DNA of 64,000 nucleotides, from NCBI GenBank assembly GCA_014529385.2, contig CM043969.1, positions 68,351,676 to 68,415,675 on the forward strand. The letters run 5' to 3'. Positions 20,908-30,083 of the stretch are shown piece after piece. The notes under the pieces are model-generated. The model was given only the letters and a program-made list of their open reading frames with translations, was not told the DNA's origin and ran no database searches. Position numbers and translations under genes: made by a program. This stretch comes from Adiantum capillus-veneris (taxonomy: Eukaryota > Streptophyta > Polypodiopsida > Polypodiales > Pteridaceae). The stretch's first letter is position 1. Every line of letters starts with the position of its first letter.

Positions 20908-21167
20908 ATTTTCTCAAAAAGACTTGAAGTTGGTTTTGTGGGTAGCCCTTATCATGTAGAACATGGCTCTGCTCTTAGATTTTGATTTGGATAGGCATTG
21001 GTGTTGTTAAGACCATGTGTAGTGTTTTTAGGCTCAAAAAGTGCATCTTGATGATTTTGGTGGCCAAATGTGATGGGAATGGCTTGAAATTTGATACATG
21101 AGCTTGTGAAGGTGTTATAAAGACATCTGGAACTCAAAAACACCAGTTGGAGGTCAAATAGATCATT

Positions 21168-21193
21168 TAGACATCCTACACGTAGGATGTCTA
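21168..21193. promoter_or_regulatory. palindrome 3, 12-bp arms around AC
   Basis: TAGACATCCTAC, AC, then GTAGGATGTCTA. The arms pair perfectly and the centre is ACACGT. Confidence 0.9.
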
Positions 21194-21452
21194 TTTCATA
21201 AATTTTCATATCTGGCCCCACAGTTAGCTTGGCAATGTGCTAATGAGTATATTGTGCAAGTTTCATGTAATTTGGACTAGTTTTGGTAGGCCTATGACCC
21301 ATTATTGCCTCTATGCTCTGACTTTCCGTTTTTTGATGCATATGAGGTCAACTCTTGTCCAAATGTGGTGAAACTTGATGGCTAGCATGTATAAGCTATG
21401 TAGAAGCTGTGTATGAGGTGAGATGTTGAGTTTGGTCCCCAAACATGGCCTT

Positions 21453-21478
21453 GAGACATCCTATGCGTAGGATGTCTC
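21453..21478. promoter_or_regulatory. palindrome 4, 26 bp, one mismatch
   Basis: GAGACATCCTATG against CGTAGGATGTCTC. One mismatch near the centre. The outer base pair has changed from T:A to G:C on both sides, keeping the symmetry. Confidence 0.9.
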
Positions 21479-21500
21479 CTGATGAAATTTATATGAGAAA

Positions 21501-22763
21501 TGCTATTGGTACATGCCCTGAGCCCCCCTGAGTCCCCTTTAAGCCCTATTTCAATAAAAAAGTCAAAAAGATAGATAGAAACTCCCTGTTTGGCTTTCAG
21601 AGCCTCTGAGCCGTTTTCTGACTCTTGGAGTGCTTTTCGGCGATGAAATTTCTTGATGTTAGTCTCCATAGCTTCATGGTTCCTTGGGGATCCTTGCCAT
21701 ATGGTTTTTGTTGGCTTTGGCTTCACCGGAGCTCCGTTTGGCAATTTGTCGCTCTGGAAGCGCCCGTGGTTGCGTTCACATGTCGTCGATGACTTGTGGT
21801 AGTCTACCACCATAGGACTTGGTTGTTGATGGTTTAGGAAAGCTCATTTCTACTATTTCCTAGACCATCACTTAGAGCTCATTTCTACTATTTCCTAGAC
21901 CATCTCCATGGTAGAAATGAGCTCTAAGTGAAGTGAAAAAATCTTATAATGGGGGTCCCCAAACCACTTTCTATGAAATTTGACATATGCTCCCAACTTC
22001 TTGCAAGATGCGGTTTAGGATCGAAAAATTCTTGATTTGGACTCCATTTGCCCAGTTTCCGAGAAATTTGACGTTTCGGTCAAAATCTGGCCAAAACACG
22101 CCTTCCGCTCCATTCACATAATTGCACCCCCATTGTACCATAGGTTTTCCTATAGTCACTGATTATCCCCATATTTTTTGTTTTTTATTACGATCGTATT
22201 TCACCTGCTTTTTGTATTTTTGAAGTTTTTCTGCCGATAATTAGTAAAATTAAAAAGAAAATAGCAAATTAAACCCAAAAAATCCCCAAAAATCATAATA
22301 ATTAAAAAACATCACCGCAAAATATTATATACACTCACATGCAATATATATGGCCGGATTTCTCTGTTTTACCAATATTTTGCTTGAAAAATGGCTATTT
22401 TTACATATATACACACACCTAGGGGCCTGATTTGGCGTTTGGCCCCATATCCTTGTAGATTCATGCTGTATAAGGGCATATGTACTTCGGTTAGTCCATA
22501 AAATTTCGCAATCAAACGAAAACCCTTTAAAATAGTCGAAAAACATGCCCTTTTTTGCTCTTTTTACCTTCATTGGGTTCGCATTTGAGAATGCCTCCCC
22601 CCTCCTAGTCGGAGTCCTCCCGGACGACAAGGTATCACCTCGGTGTATGTGCAGTGCATGGGTTAAAATTTTTGCTAATGCTTGGTCGTGTAATGTGGCC
22701 CTATTTGATGCATACTCAGTCCATGCATGGAAAAATCAATGCTGTGCAAGAGGAGGGAATAAC
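21501..22763. other. element C spacer, no gene recognised
   Basis: Non-coding-looking sequence between the second-protease ORF and palindrome array 1. A 143-codon minus-strand frame (21813-21382) exists but shows no domain. A purine-rich tract (minus strand AGGAGGGGGGAGGC, about 22588-22604) resembles the 3' polypurine tract. An AT-rich stretch covers 22160-22420. Its function is not evident. Confidence 0.5.
21869..21930. repeat. 20-bp perfect inverted repeat with 22-bp loop
   Basis: CACTTAGAGCTCATTTCTAC (21869-21888) and its reverse complement (21911-21930). The left arm also lies in a short direct repeat (AGCTCATTTCTACTATTTCC at 21841 and 21877). It lies in element C between the second-protease ORF and palindrome array 1. 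Confidence 0.9.
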
Positions 22764-23942
22764 TTATTGGCATTCGACGCCGAGGTTTCTTGTTTGTTGT
22801 TGATTTGGTTTGTGGATTTTCTTTGCAAGTAAAAGTTGTAACTCTACAGCTCTCTGTTTGATCGTCTTTCTTGCAAAAGTCGCTTGGTTTGCCGCTACAG
22901 TCGATATGACCATGGTTGTCTCCGTGGAGAGAATTGTCATGGCGGAGTTGGCCGTAGTCTTTTTCTCTTTTGCTTTCCATTTGTAGCTGTGGTTTGGAGG
23001 TTTTTGTAGGTTTATTGCCACGTCCGTGGTCATCATTGTTGTTCTGTTGATCGGCACCCACATAGATCGGTTTGTCTGTTTCATATGTAGTGTGTTTCTG
23101 CATGTTGGTATTGCTTGTACTGAAGGGAGTTCCTTTTGCTTTGGTTTTGGGATCCAAATGCGAGTCGCATTTAAGTTGTTACTGAGCATTCTCTTTGGGA
23201 TCCATATCTTTTTTATTCCCCTGGTTATTGGTTGAACTGTGTTCTTCTGCTGACTTCTTCTGTTGTATTGTGGTTTGTATGCCATGTCACCTCTATCCTT
23301 CCGCACCCATACTTGTTTTTCACGTGTTGCTAACCTTGATTTTTTCACTATGGTCTGTGTTATTTTATTTTTGTAGTGAACATGGTTGGCAGTTCCCTGG
23401 TTGTTCTCCATGGGTATCGTGTTGTTCTTTAGTGGCATCCATCCTTTTGGTTCTTTATCCAGTAATTGTGGTGCTGTCATCCGATTCTTCCGGGTTTGCT
23501 GAGCAAAGGCTACCACCTGTTGTTCTTGTGCATGCTGAATTTTGACTGTATCCGAATTCCAATCTATTTGCACATTATACTCTTTTTGCCAAGGTTGTCC
23601 CAACAACATGGGGTGTAGTGTGCTCGCATCCTCAACCACGTAAAACTTGTGGGGGTAAATATATTGATTTATTTGTACATGCAATATAGTCCATCCCAAT
23701 GTTCTTAGCAAATGTGATGTACTACTTTCCAGCCCTTGTGAAGTAGGATGTAGGTGATCTTTGGGCTTTAGCTGTTTATATAATTTATAAGAGATCAGAT
23801 TTGCTTGAGCTCCAGAATCAAGCAATGCCGTCGATTCAACTTGATTGCTACCCACTTTGACTGCAATTATTGGTTCCACTGTGTCTTCATCAAAATTCGT
23901 TAGTCGAATAGCATTTATTGGTGATCCACTTTGTTGTTGTTG
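22764..23942 (-). CDS. second retropepsin-like domain ORF downstream of integrase
   Basis: Open for about 390 codons directly after, and in the same frame as, the UGA that ends integrase (23945-23943). It starts QQQQSGSPINAIRLTNFDED. A pepsin-like retroviral protease fold is indicated by STALLDSGAQANLISYKLYK, a middle segment YPHKFYVVEDASTLHP, and MLLGQPWQKEYNVQIDWNSD, matching the D-S-G-A and I/L-L-G-x-P-W signatures. The C-terminal 240 residues are basic and Thr/Asn-rich with spaced Trp motifs: GWMPLK, QVWVRK, KIWIPK, RIWIPK and SMWVPI. Element C already has a protease between gag and RT, so this is an extra one. It could be made by UGA readthrough (UGA-C is a permissive context) or the stop may be a mutation. 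The start is uncertain. Confidence 0.75.
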   Translation of the reverse strand, partial: QQQQSGSPINAIRLTNFDEDTVEPIIAVKVGSNQVESTALLDSGAQANLISYKLYKQLKPKDHLHPTSQGLESSTSHLLRTLGWTILHVQINQYIYPHKFYVVEDASTLHPMLLGQPWQKEYNVQIDWNSDTVKIQHAQEQQVVAFAQQTRKNRMTAPQLLDKEPKGWMPLKNNTIPMENNQGTANHVHYKNKITQTIVKKSRLATREKQVWVRKDRGDMAYKPQYNRRSQQKNTVQPITRGIKKIWIPKRMLSNNLNATRIWIPKPKQKELPSVQAIPTCRNTLHMKQTNRSMWVPINRTTMMTTDVAINLQKPPNHSYKWKAKEKKTTANSAMTILSTETTMVISTVAANQATFARKTIKQRAVELQLLLAKKIHKPNQQQTRNLGVECQ

Positions 23943-25250
23943 TCATAGAAGTCTTCTTTTTGCAATGCGTTCTTTTGCTTCCGCTTGGGATTCTTCTTGT
24001 ACCCTCTGTTTCTCCTTCATCCGTTGTTTTTCTTGATGGATTTGTTGAAGCATATCATATGTTAATGGTAAATGATACTTTTTTAACCGACACCCACTAA
24101 TCCAATTTGGCATTTCTTCTCGTGCCAATGTAGCAAGTTTGACAGCTCCACTTTGTGATAATTCACTAATCACAAAGGGTCCCATCCCTCGCTTTTTAAG
24201 TTTCTTGGCATGTTGCTTCAAAGTATAAACAAGTTCATAATCACCTGTTTGAACTCTTTCATGCGCACATGCTTGTCAAAAAACTCTTTTTGTCTTCTCT
24301 TTTTAGCATAGATCGAAGCTACAGCTCTCAGTCGAGGTTCATCTAGCTTTTCAAGATCATCTATTCTTGAAGAGATCTCATGCCCTATCCATTCTAAGTG
24401 TTTCGCTACTCGTAGAGTTGGAACTAAAAACTCTATGGGTAATATAGCGTTTAGACAAAACACCATGTTGTACGGTGTTGTTCCGATTGATGTTTTGTAA
24501 GCTACCTTGTATGCCCATAGTGTTGAGTGTAACCGGTGATCCTAGTCTGTCCTTGACTCTGAGAAAATTTTAGTTAGAAGAGTGCATAGTGTTTTATTTG
24601 TGGCCTCAGCTTGTCCATTTGCCTGTGGATGATATGGAGCAGATTTTCTATGTATGACCATGAATTCCTCTAACAGATATTCAATGACTTCATTAAGAAA
24701 ATGTGTTCCTCGATCACTGACAATATCTATTGGTAATTCGTATCGTACAAAGACATTCTCATACAAAAATTGTGCAGTGGTTCTTGCGTCTGCTTTTTGT
24801 GTTACCTTGGCTTCCGCCCATTTTGTGAGATAATCCGTAGCCACAATGATATATTGGGTATGGGTGCGATATGCAGGGGGTGAAATAGGCCCCACAAAAT
24901 CAATTCCCCATTTTGCAAATGCCCGTGCTCCCATCATTGGCCATAGTGGTATCTCATCTCTCTTTATCGGCACCTTAGTGCGCTGACATGCGTCACAACG
25001 CTTTACAAACTCCTCAGCATCCATATGCAATGTAGGCCACCATATTCCTGCGAGTTAAGACAATTTTTGCCGTCTTATCGTGCCTGAAAAATAGCCTCCA
25101 CTTATTCCTCCATGTGCGTGTTCTAGAATCAGCAGGTATTCGCTTTCACTTGCACAGATTCTAAGTTGATTGTCCTTTCCTTGCTTGTAGAGTTGATTTT
25201 CAATTAAATTAAAGTCGCGAGCCTCCAGCTCGATAGCATTTTTTGCACTT
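23943..25250 (-). pseudogene. pol: integrase of element C (second zinc module, core, C-terminus)
   Basis: 25250-25030 holds a zinc-binding module LILEHAHGGISGGYFSG ... WWPTLHMDAEEF, VKRCDACQ. The second His is Tyr and one UAA interrupts it. The core (25030-24542) has a complete triad in ATDYLTKWAEAK, VSDRGTHFL and GQAEATNK. After a frame break the C-terminal part continues with LNAILPIEFLVPTLRVAKHL and, at 24221-23943, KLKKRGMGPFVISELSQSGA and MPNWISGCRLKKYH, a GPF/Y-type module. It ends at UGA 23945-23943. Without the breaks it would be a full integrase. Confidence 0.9.
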
Positions 25251-26343
25251 TTGTTATGTTTTCAGAAAATGTCCTTATTGTTAAGAAATCAATGATATAT
25301 TGACTCCATACAGGTGCAATGTTTACCTGAAACAATGTTGCGTGATCCACCGGTCGTTTGACACTACATATAATATAATTGTTAACATAAGCATGTGTGT
25401 TAGTATACATAGTTGGCCAATAAACTCCTAATTGTTTCAGTCTTTGGTGTGTTTTCATTGTTGAACAATGAAATGCACAATCCTGGACGTGTGCTTCTTC
25501 AAGATAACACTCGAGTTCCTCTGGATTTATACATAATCGTAGAATTTGGTCTGAGCCTAGATGGTACAGTCGTCCTGCAATCAACTGGAAGTTTTTTGTT
25601 TGTCGAAATGTTTGTTGTTTGGATCTGTCTTCCTTGTTATCAAATCTACCTCCAAAGGAAAGAATGCTAACAATTTCCTGAGACCATTGGGGTATCATTT
25701 CAATATTAAAAAGATAAGCATAAGGTATGTCATCGTCTACTCCTTTAGGAGCTTTCCCGATTTGCAGCCTTGAAAGATGATCCGCCCGTAGATGAGTTTT
25801 ACCCTTTTTTACTACCACTGTGAAGTCAAACTCTAGCAATATAATAAACCAGTGTACAATTCTTCCAGTATTGCATGGTTTATTTACTAGATACAAAAGA
25901 GCTTGATGATCTGTGAAGAACACAAATTTGTTTGCGAGTAAGTAATGCCAAAATTTCTTTACAACATAAATCATTTCTAATCCCTCTCTTTCAGTGGTTG
26001 TGTAGTTCTTTTCTGCACTATTTAGTTGTCGGCTCACATAACAAACTGGGAAATCCATTGTTTCGTCTCCAGGTTGAGCCAGAATACTCCCAATTGCGTA
26101 TGCAGATGCATCAATGTGAACATGGAATATCTTTTCCCAATCTGGTGCTTTAAGTACAGGCGCTGATACAAGGTTTTCCTTAAGCTTTTGGAATGAAGTT
26201 TCACACTCCTCGGTCCAGTCGAAACTGACTAATAAACGATACAAAGGTTGTGCAATGAGTGCATACATATATATGAATATTTGATAATATCCACAGTGTC
26301 CCATGAAGGATTTTACTTGTTTGGCATTAGTAGGCTTGGGCAA
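25204..26343 (-). pseudogene. pol: RNase H and first zinc module of element C
   Basis: A continuous 379-codon frame. RT connection: GHCGYYQIFIYMYALIAQPL. RNase H catalytic residues are D78 (FHVHIDASAYA), E120 (YTTTEREGLEMI), D145 (FFTDHQALLYL) and D188 (LRADHLSRL). An integrase-type zinc module follows: GRLYHLGSDQILRLCI, EEAHVQDCAFHCST (His 285 and 292), GVYWPTMYTNTHAYV and NNYIIC, where the first Cys of the CxxC pair is Tyr. The sequence then passes through APVWSQYIIDFLTIRTFSEN into a second module in another frame. Thus the module with its IPQWSQ/APVWSQ lead-in is present twice in tandem. Confidence 0.9.
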
Positions 26344-27304
26344 GTCTACTATGACTCTTATTTTGTCTAGCTCAGTGGTTATGCCATTTCTTGAGACAAT
26401 ATGTCATAAGATGCGGCCTTGCCTAACCATAAAAATGCATTTTTCCGGGTTGAGACAGATTCGATATGTTCTCCACTTCTCAAATAGCTTTTGTAAATGA
26501 TAAATATGTTCTTCTCATAGAAGAGAGTGTACACAAAGATCATCCATATATATTTCTAATAATATTCTCAAGTACACTTTGAACGCGTGAGTCATTAACC
26601 TTTGGAAGGTAGCTGGGGCATTGGTCAAGTCAAAAGGCATAACTCTATACGCATATATTCCCCATTCTGTGGCAAATGTTATTTTGTGTTGATCCTCTAT
26701 TGCAATTGCCAATTGGTTATACCCTGAAAATCCATCTAGAAAGCCACCCTCTCAAGTACATGTTCTGTGATCGGCAAGGGATAATTATCCCTTATTGTGA
26801 CTGCGTTTACTTTTTTGAGGTTCACACACATACACAACTTTCCATTCTTTTTGGGGATAACCACAATGGGTGTCACCCAATCTGTATGCTCGATTTCATA
26901 GATGAATTCAGCATCCATCAGCTTGTCAATCTCCTCTTTGATTCGTTTAGCAAATGTGTCATTATATGTATAAGGACGTTGTTTGCTAGGTTTGGCATCT
27001 GATTTCAACGGAATTGTATGTTGGCATATCGATGGATCAACTCCTTTGAGGTCTTTGTACGACCATGCAAACACATCTTTATACTTCTTGAGAAGTTGTG
27101 TTAGCAGTTCTTCTTCTTCAGGCTCCAAATCAGTTTTGCTATATAGACCAGCTGAGGCTTTTCGCCTAGCGCAGCAAGGTCTATCCGTTTTGCATTTTCC
27201 GGCCCATCGTAAGATTCCTGGTTTATTCTTTCCCTGACTGGTGGTTTCATTATGATTTTTTTGTCCTGGACGGTGAATTTTCGATAGTGGGATGGTACAT
27301 TCAT
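26344..27304 (-). pseudogene. pol: reverse transcriptase of element C
   Basis: 27128-26736 has CQHTIPLKSDAKPSKQRPYT, AKRIKEEIDKLMDAEFIYEI, DWVTPIVVIPKKNGKLCMCV and RDNYPLPITEHVLERVAF. After a frame break 26712-26515 has GYNQLAIAIEDQHKITFATE, MPFDLTNAPATFQRLMTHAF and the catalytic IYMDDLCVHS. The stretch up to RNase H is shifted but still readable (LFEKWRTYRICLNPEKCIFM). The upstream piece 27304-27101 is N-terminal linker (MNVPSHYRKFTVQDKKIIMK). Catalytic Asps are intact, the frame is not. Confidence 0.9.
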
Positions 27305-27691
27305 GTTTTCTTTTTCTGAATCCTCCTTACCATCACTTTCTCCCTCAGTAGTCTATGCCTCTCGTAACGACCATTTTAGTTCTTGGTATTTCTTTTTACG
27401 CTCCATTTTGGTCCACTCTAGGTCTTTTGTTTTTTCCTGTTTTGATTATTGAGATTTTTTTAATTTTGTTTCTGTTTTAATCTTCCGTACTTGTTTTATT
27501 TCCTCACGCGTTCTTTCCCTTCGATCTCTTGAGAATCTTCCTGATATTTGGTCTTTTACACAATCCTCTGCCTTGACAAGCATTAGATAGTGAGTTTTAT
27601 CTTTTATCCTAGGCATCAGGTTCTCTCTAAAAACTTTTTCTGCTCTTTTTTTCTATAGCGTTCCTGGCGCCTAGGGTGTTGATTTGCAAAA

Positions 27692-28457
27692 TCATAAAAC
27701 TTGATATTCGTTGTTTTCTCGCTCGCTTGAGCTGTCTGAACACTCGTTATCTGCATCGTTATTTAACTCCAGATGCTCGGAGGAGTCATAAAACTCTTCT
27801 TGTTCTGGTGGGTCTACATTCTCATCTCCTGTTGGTATAAGGCTTACCATGTAATAGGGTAGCACATCATAGCCATCCTTATCGCAAAATTTTGTCATTG
27901 GGCTATCTGTAATGGTACAAACATCCAATGTTGCTAGTATGTGCTCTCCCATTCTAGAGGTTCTAAGGCATCTTCGGGAAAAGGTTCCGGAATGTAATCC
28001 TTGTCCTCAACAGCTCTTTTTAAGACGCATTCCTCTCTTTTTAAGCTCCCACAATGTGAAGCTCTGAACATCCATAGCTCTTTTTTTTGCCCTAACCATG
28101 CTAGAAGTTCGGACCCTGCCAATGTAGCTGAATCAAACTCTTCCTCTGGTGTATGGTTCACATCTTTGTAACTATGGTCTTTTAGGTATATTTTGGTTGT
28201 AGTCTCGCCATGTCTGAGGTATATGTGGTCGTAACCCTAATTTTGGACCATCTTTAATTGTCTCATGAATGGTCTTCCCAAGATGATCTCGTAATTGTTC
28301 TTTTTGTTGAAATCAACTATTGTAAATGTATTCTCATACTCGATTCCGCACGAGGTGACAATTACTTTTTCTAAAAGTCTAGAGGCTTTTCCATGAACCC
28401 ATCTGCCAGTTGCAATTTCATTCTAGTAGCTCTCAAAGCCGGTTTTCCCCATTTTTT
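27692..28457 (-). pseudogene. pol: protease C-terminus and protease-RT linker of element C
   Basis: Continues the protease from 28458 after an in-frame UGA: ALRATRMKLQLADGFMEKPL, then in another frame CGIEYENTFTIVDFNKKNNY and EIILGRPFM, the second signature of a retropepsin. 28161-27934 and 27952-27692 follow with acidic linker sequence (SSEHLELNNDADNECSDSSS). Several stops and shifts occur. 27305-27691 is poorly coding and highly charged. Confidence 0.75.
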
Positions 28458-30083
28458 TCAGATTTTCTTGGTGGCGATAGAAGCGACTCCTGCTCCACTG
28501 TCAAGAATAGCCTTGGAAACTACTCCTTGGAATTCTACTGGTAGTGTGGTATTTCCATCTTCTCCCTCGCAATATTCTCCAACCTTGTTTAAAGGTACTG
28601 GCCTAGTGTTTAGTTGAGGCTTATCCAATTCTTTGATCCCTTCTTGAAGCTTCGAGGTGGAGTCTTTTACTCCAAATTTTTCTAAGCATTTGCCTACGGT
28701 GGTCCACATGTTTAGCCGTAACCTCAGGAGTTCGGCTAATGTGATTGTGCATGCCATAGGGGTGGACAATAACTCAATCAACCCTTGTGAATCCATCACT
28801 CTATTGGAAGAAAGTCTTTGAGATGGGATTGCTCTCACCTCAAACTTAGCTTCATACTCCCCTAGGTAAGAGGGTAGACTTTTTAGCGAGTCTGGTTGGT
28901 TGTGCCCCGAACTAATTGATCCTTGGTCTCCCCCTTGTGAACGCATATCAAAGTTCATTTGTGATCTTGCCTCAAATTCTTCAATGGGAGGTAAGATCTC
29001 ATTTTTCTCTTTTCTCGGGCTATTTATTTGGTGTCTCACCCTGTTAGCTTCGTTGGCATCACGGATTTGCTTCCACAGGTCATCTAGACCGTTACAATCC
29101 TTACCCATTTCTACCAATGTTTTAGGTTGAAAACCATCAATTGTCTCATTTGTTGTATTTGGCACTATGATAGGTTCTCTCCTAGACTCAAAGGCAGTCG
29201 TGAGTCTCTCCTTCGTGTCTACTTGTTTCTCTAAAGTTGGTTTGATAGGGGTTGAAGTTGGTACTTCGTGCCAATTTGCAGGTTTACCAAGCGGGTTTTC
29301 TATCACGGATTGGGTTGTTTCAATCATCTTTCGACACATTTCCAACCTCTGTTTTTCTATTTTTGCATATGGATAAGTCATCCATCTTTGCTCTTGGGTT
29401 TGGTTGTTTTTGAGTCTGGCTTCGTATGCTTTTAAAAGTGCGTCTAGCTGCTCATTTACTTTTTCTGCCAACACTGATCCTCCTGATCCTTCACTTTTGG
29501 GTTTTACTATTTTCTTGGACCCTATGGTTGCAGCAGTGTGTGAGCTTAGACTAGTTAGATCCTCTAACTGCTCTAATCTATCCTTTGTGTGTTTTACCTC
29601 CTCGGATAGAGCCATTTGCTCTCGTTCTCTCCTGGATTTCATACAAGCCTTTCTAGCTTTCCAAGTGCTTCTCTGATTTTTCATTTTTGCACTTGGGGCA
29701 TCGGTCTTTGGCTCTTCAATCATGGGTTCATTTGTCATTCTTTGAGCTTGGGCTTGTGTCACTGCCTGAATAGGTATTACTGTCTTGTTTTTTGACCCTC
29801 CACTAGAAGACACTGCTTCCAGCATGTTCAAGGTAGTTTTTGCTCCTTTGCTCGGGTTCTTAGGGCAATCAAGAATCAAATGAGTAATTCCACACTCGGT
29901 GCAATATGCGTTGACTCTAATGATTTCATCATGAGGACAGTCTCTTAGCCAATGGTCTCCACCACACTTGTAGCAGGGTCCCTTAGGCTGTTGAGGTGCT
30001 CCTTGAGCTCCTCTTTGTTGGTATGCATGCCTCTGCCTGCCCATGCCTCCGTTGGCTATAAACAACAGTGTTCGTTCATCCAA
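28458..30083 (-). CDS. gag-pol: nucleocapsid and start of protease of element C
   Basis: Open for 541 codons. Two zinc knuckles lie at residues 37-49 (CYKCGGDHWLRDC) and 61-73 (CTECGITHLILDC). Both are CX2CX3HX4C, one residue shorter than the retroviral standard. A long charged helical segment follows (about residues 130-250, with REREQMALSEEVKHTKDRLE), probably coiled coil, then a spacer with no recognised domain, PSYLGEYEAKFEVRAIPSQR, and the protease active site KAILDSGAGVASIATKKI at 525-541. It ends at a UGA after which protease sequence continues in the same frame. About 450 residues between knuckles and protease is unusually long. Confidence 0.85.
   Translation of the reverse strand: MDERTLLFIANGGMGRQRHAYQQRGAQGAPQQPKGPCYKCGGDHWLRDCPHDEIIRVNAYCTECGITHLILDCPKNPSKGAKTTLNMLEAVSSSGGSKNKTVIPIQAVTQAQAQRMTNEPMIEEPKTDAPSAKMKNQRSTWKARKACMKSRREREQMALSEEVKHTKDRLEQLEDLTSLSSHTAATIGSKKIVKPKSEGSGGSVLAEKVNEQLDALLKAYEARLKNNQTQEQRWMTYPYAKIEKQRLEMCRKMIETTQSVIENPLGKPANWHEVPTSTPIKPTLEKQVDTKERLTTAFESRREPIIVPNTTNETIDGFQPKTLVEMGKDCNGLDDLWKQIRDANEANRVRHQINSPRKEKNEILPPIEEFEARSQMNFDMRSQGGDQGSISSGHNQPDSLKSLPSYLGEYEAKFEVRAIPSQRLSSNRVMDSQGLIELLSTPMACTITLAELLRLRLNMWTTVGKCLEKFGVKDSTSKLQEGIKELDKPQLNTRPVPLNKVGEYCEGEDGNTTLPVEFQGVVSKAILDSGAGVASIATKKI

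Larger units (their letters stand above)
20454..21500. repeat. diverged 285-bp tandem units, each with a conserved palindrome (array 1)
   Basis: Four palindromes centred at 20610.5, 20895.5, 21180.5 and 21465.5, exactly 285 bp apart. DNA between them aligns only loosely from unit to unit (shared pieces such as TTGAAATTTGATA and ACATGGCT), but the palindrome is nearly invariant. The array lies between the second-protease ORF and the downstream ORF of element C, with no credible reading frame of its own. A related half-site sits at 20757 (GGGTAGGATGTCCC). Confidence 0.9.

Noticed and set aside
20597..21478. Regularly spaced repeats as a CRISPR array
   Set aside because: The period is 285 bp, the spacers are diverged copies of each other, and the setting is a plant retrotransposon. 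It is a tandem repeat with a palindrome.
22325..22630. 101-codon minus frame in element C's spacer
   Set aside because: No domain, lies in low-complexity DNA and overlaps a competing plus-strand frame.
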